Below are positions 62,185 through 64,000 of a stretch of 64,000 nucleotides of DNA, piece by piece. This DNA comes from Mucilaginibacter sp. (GTDB lineage: Bacteria; Bacteroidota; Bacteroidia; Sphingobacteriales; Sphingobacteriaceae). Made by a program: the position numbers and the translations under genes. How positions within the stretch are numbered: position 1 is the first letter of the stretch; every line of letters begins with the position of its first letter. The stretch lies in contig JAQBOM010000008.1 in the NCBI GenBank assembly GCA_028288025.1, forward strand, positions 124,001 through 188,000. Direction: 5' to 3'. The notes under the pieces are model-generated. The model did not search any database. It was not told the origin of the DNA and worked only from the letters and a program-made list of their open reading frames with translations.

Positions 62185-63341
62185 ATGGGTGAAAATAAAT
62201 TAGCAAATGACGCATCTGATTCTATTGGCGCTATTATATATCAGTTTTATATAGCCTTAAATAAATGCTTTGAACTTGAACCGAATGAAACCGTCTTTAT
62301 CGAAAAATTCGGTGATGTATCCAATTCGACTCAACAAATAGAGGTAAAGCAGTACTCAGATCCTCTCACTGACTCTCATCTGAATTTTTGGAATACGGTT
62401 AACAATTGGCTCCATGTAGATTTTGATCATACTCGTTTTAAAAACTTGATCTTGCTGACTACTCAGGACTATGGGCCTAAAACTCAGTTTGCCAAATGGA
62501 ATGATGCAAATTCCGACGAACGGTTAATGATATTAAATGAAATCAAAGATGCAGCGGTTAAAAGACACCAAACGGCGCTGGCTAAAGACGAAGGTAGACA
62601 AAAAGCAAAACCAGAGGCCTTAGCATTAATGGAAAAAGTACTTTCTTCGGAATCTGCTGAACGCCTAAACCAGATAGTGGCTAAGACATTTATTGCCGAT
62701 GCAACCCCGCTTCCGCCCGAGTATTATGCAGCAATAAAAAATAAATATTTGAAGGGCATTCCCAGTATTAATAAAGACGTTGTAATGACCGCGATGCTTG
62801 GATTGATCATGAGCCCGGAAATAACGGATAATGCTTTTGAAATTACAGAGGAGACTTTTTCAAAACAGTTTCAGGAGATTACGGCCCAATATAATTCTAC
62901 AACGATTATTTTCCCTAAAAAGCTTTTGAATACGAAAATTGATGAGTCTGAGAGAAATAAACATCTCGATGAGAACTACGTAAAGAAGATATTAGAAATC
63001 GAATATGACGAAGCAATACCTGACGCAGTCACGCATTATGTAGTGACTAATAAGACAATCGCAGAGGAATTAATGGACAGATTATCAAACAAACAAGTTT
63101 ATGAGGCTTATCACCAGGAAATTATCAATCAGATCAAGCCGAAGTATGCTACTGCTTGTCGGAATGCGAAGGAGGACTCTTTAATCAATCAATCGAAAGA
63201 TCATTATGATAGTATTATGAGTTTACCGTCGCCTGCACTTGGGAACTTTAATGATACCCATATTATTTTCAAAAATGGCACCATTCACATCCTCGCCAAC
63301 GACGATACTTATGGGTTAAGATGGAAGCTAAAATTAGAAAA
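62185..63341 (+). CDS. ABC-3C system effector with restriction-endonuclease-like N-terminal domain
   Basis: The 386-residue protein (stop codon at 63343-63345) has an N-terminal segment (about 10-75) that fits a restriction-type nuclease used in prokaryotic conflict systems: G15 with Y19-Q20 (GAIIYQF), E40, D44 (FIEKFGDV) and E53-V-K55 (QIEVKQY), the PD-(D/E)xK pattern. The long helical middle and C-terminal part (about 230-386) would be the ABC-3C C-terminal domain that couples to the ATPase. It is first in an operon with a middle component and an SMC-like ATPase, each overlapping by ATGA. The family is predicted, not proved, to be defence. The DNA here is more AT-rich than most of the window. 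Confidence 0.8.
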
Positions 63342-63809
63342 ATGAGTAAGTCAGTAGATAGTTTTTATGCGTTGTATAATAATCCGTTTTTACTTTCTGG
63401 TATTGTCGTGGAGTTTTACAAACATTATAGCTTCAAACAACAGAATGATATACTCTTAAGCTACCTCATCCTTCCACTAACATTATATGAAAGCAGTAAG
63501 GCCGGCTTGCAAAGAGCTAATAAACAACGTTCGATCAGAACATTTGTTAAAGAACCGGAAAGGTTGTTTGGCTTGGCTGAACGCTTAAAGGAGTATAAAA
63601 AAATGACTAATCTGACCATGCAATTTGCGATAGACCAGCGATATCTACTAATCGATGAGGTATTGTCAGTGAAAGTTGACTCTAGCAACGAAATAACAAT
63701 GAACCCTGGCTTAAAACCACATCTGACCGCGGCTGCAAATTTAGCGAAAATGCTAAATGCAGTTGATGTTATATCAGTTTACCGACAATTTGGCATCAAG
63801 AGAATATGA
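63342..63809 (+). CDS. ABC-3C system middle component
   Basis: The 155-residue protein begins [20 protein letters not shown], with [10 protein letters not shown] and the later [19 protein letters not shown], as expected for the middle component of three-component ABC systems, a small winged-helix-like adaptor that links the ATPase and effector. The start at 63342 overlaps the effector stop as ATGA and is preferred over a further ATG at 63321 that would overlap by 25 bp. It has no signal peptide or catalytic motif. Its own stop overlaps the ATPase start as ATGA, so all three proteins should be made in fixed ratio. Confidence 0.8.
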   Translation: MSKSVDSFYALYNNPFLLSGIVVEFYKHYSFKQQNDILLSYLILPLTLYESSKAGLQRANKQRSIRTFVKEPERLFGLAERLKEYKKMTNLTMQFAIDQRYLLIDEVLSVKVDSSNEITMNPGLKPHLTAAANLAKMLNAVDVISVYRQFGIKRI

Positions 63810-64000
63810 AAAGCTATATTAAGTATATCGCCGTTATTGACAATCAAAATAACCACCACTTCGTGGAATTTTACGAAGGGCTTAATATCATTACGGGCAA
63901 ATCCTCAACGGGAAAAAGTGCGATGATTGAAATATTCGATTATTGTTTTGGTAATTCAGAGTATACTGTTCCTGAAGGCGTGATCACGGAGGAAGCCCAA
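63806..64000 (+). CDS. ABC-3C ATPase (DUF3732-like), N-terminal fragment running off right edge
   Basis: The first 65 codons are visible. The protein begins [20 protein letters not shown] and holds a Walker A motif at residues 31-38 (GKSSTGKS), followed by [15 protein letters not shown]. The P-loop followed by an FDYCFG-type helix is characteristic of the DUF3732 SMC/ABC-type ATPases of three-component systems. The Walker B, signature motif and coiled-coil parts lie beyond the window. The ATG overlaps the middle-component stop by ATGA. Confidence 0.8.
   Translation, partial: MKSYIKYIAVIDNQNNHHFVEFYEGLNIITGKSSTGKSAMIEIFDYCFGNSEYTVPEGVITEEAQ

Overview
The window looks like chromosomal DNA of a Bacteroidota member of the Sphingobacteriaceae, most like Mucilaginibacter. 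The basis is a SusC/SusD pair, many secreted or lipoprotein glycoside hydrolases, families largely confined to this phylum (DUF3943, DUF3570/DUF4266, the Bacteroidota GreA/B-like protein, NrtR-type Nudix regulators) and promoters of the TTTG / TAnnTTTG type. The genus is inferred from overall gene content; no rRNA is present.

Layout. 0-4.4 kb: edge of a GlxA-type regulator, a VOC protein, and a Nudix-type regulator divergent from a GH3 beta-glucosidase. 5.4-18.8 kb: a SusC/SusD pair, a terminator, then a four-gene run of exported FG-GAP proteins (a giant ASPIC/UnbV lipoprotein, a haloperoxidase/PAP2-like lipoprotein and two paralogous lipoproteins that join a c-type haem motif to FG-GAP repeats). 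18.9-21 kb: two small genes and a GH8 glucanase. 21-27 kb: a TolC/RND/adaptor efflux operon. 27-32 kb: an RRM protein, a GreA/B-like factor and a minus-strand GMC oxidoreductase/zinc alcohol dehydrogenase/esterase operon. 32-34 kb: a GH13 amylase. 34-39.6 kb: gene-poor, full of dispersed repeats (a 106-bp tandem array, hairpin elements, inverted copies) around a frameshifted GIY-YIG nuclease gene and a few small exported proteins. 40-50.5 kb: AraC regulator with phytanoyl-CoA dioxygenase, DUF3943 protein, SDR and MMPL/RND-type exporter, dagK-recO, and a NagX-like membrane protein coupled to a GH18 chitinase. 50.8-60 kb: CBM9/DUF5916 protein, ThuA protein, lipoprotein, GH13 amylase flanked by LacI-type palindromes, and a thioredoxin/ApbE/DUF4266/DUF3570 operon. 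60.5-64 kb: SGNH hydrolase, tRNA-Val with a clear promoter, a truncated PIN-domain gene abutting the tRNA, and the start of an ABC-three-component (ABC-3C) conflict system that runs off the right edge.

How the genes work together. Most of the window serves polysaccharide use: TonB-dependent uptake (SusC/D), beta-glucan and alpha-glucan hydrolysis (GH3, GH8, two GH13) and chitin (GH18 with NagX-like), with local regulators. Three gene sets stand out as poorly understood: the FG-GAP/haem/haloperoxidase cluster, the thioredoxin-ApbE-DUF4266-DUF3570 operon, and the tRNA-associated ABC-3C system, which is probably an acquired defence module. All calls were made by reading the sequence; no database search was run.
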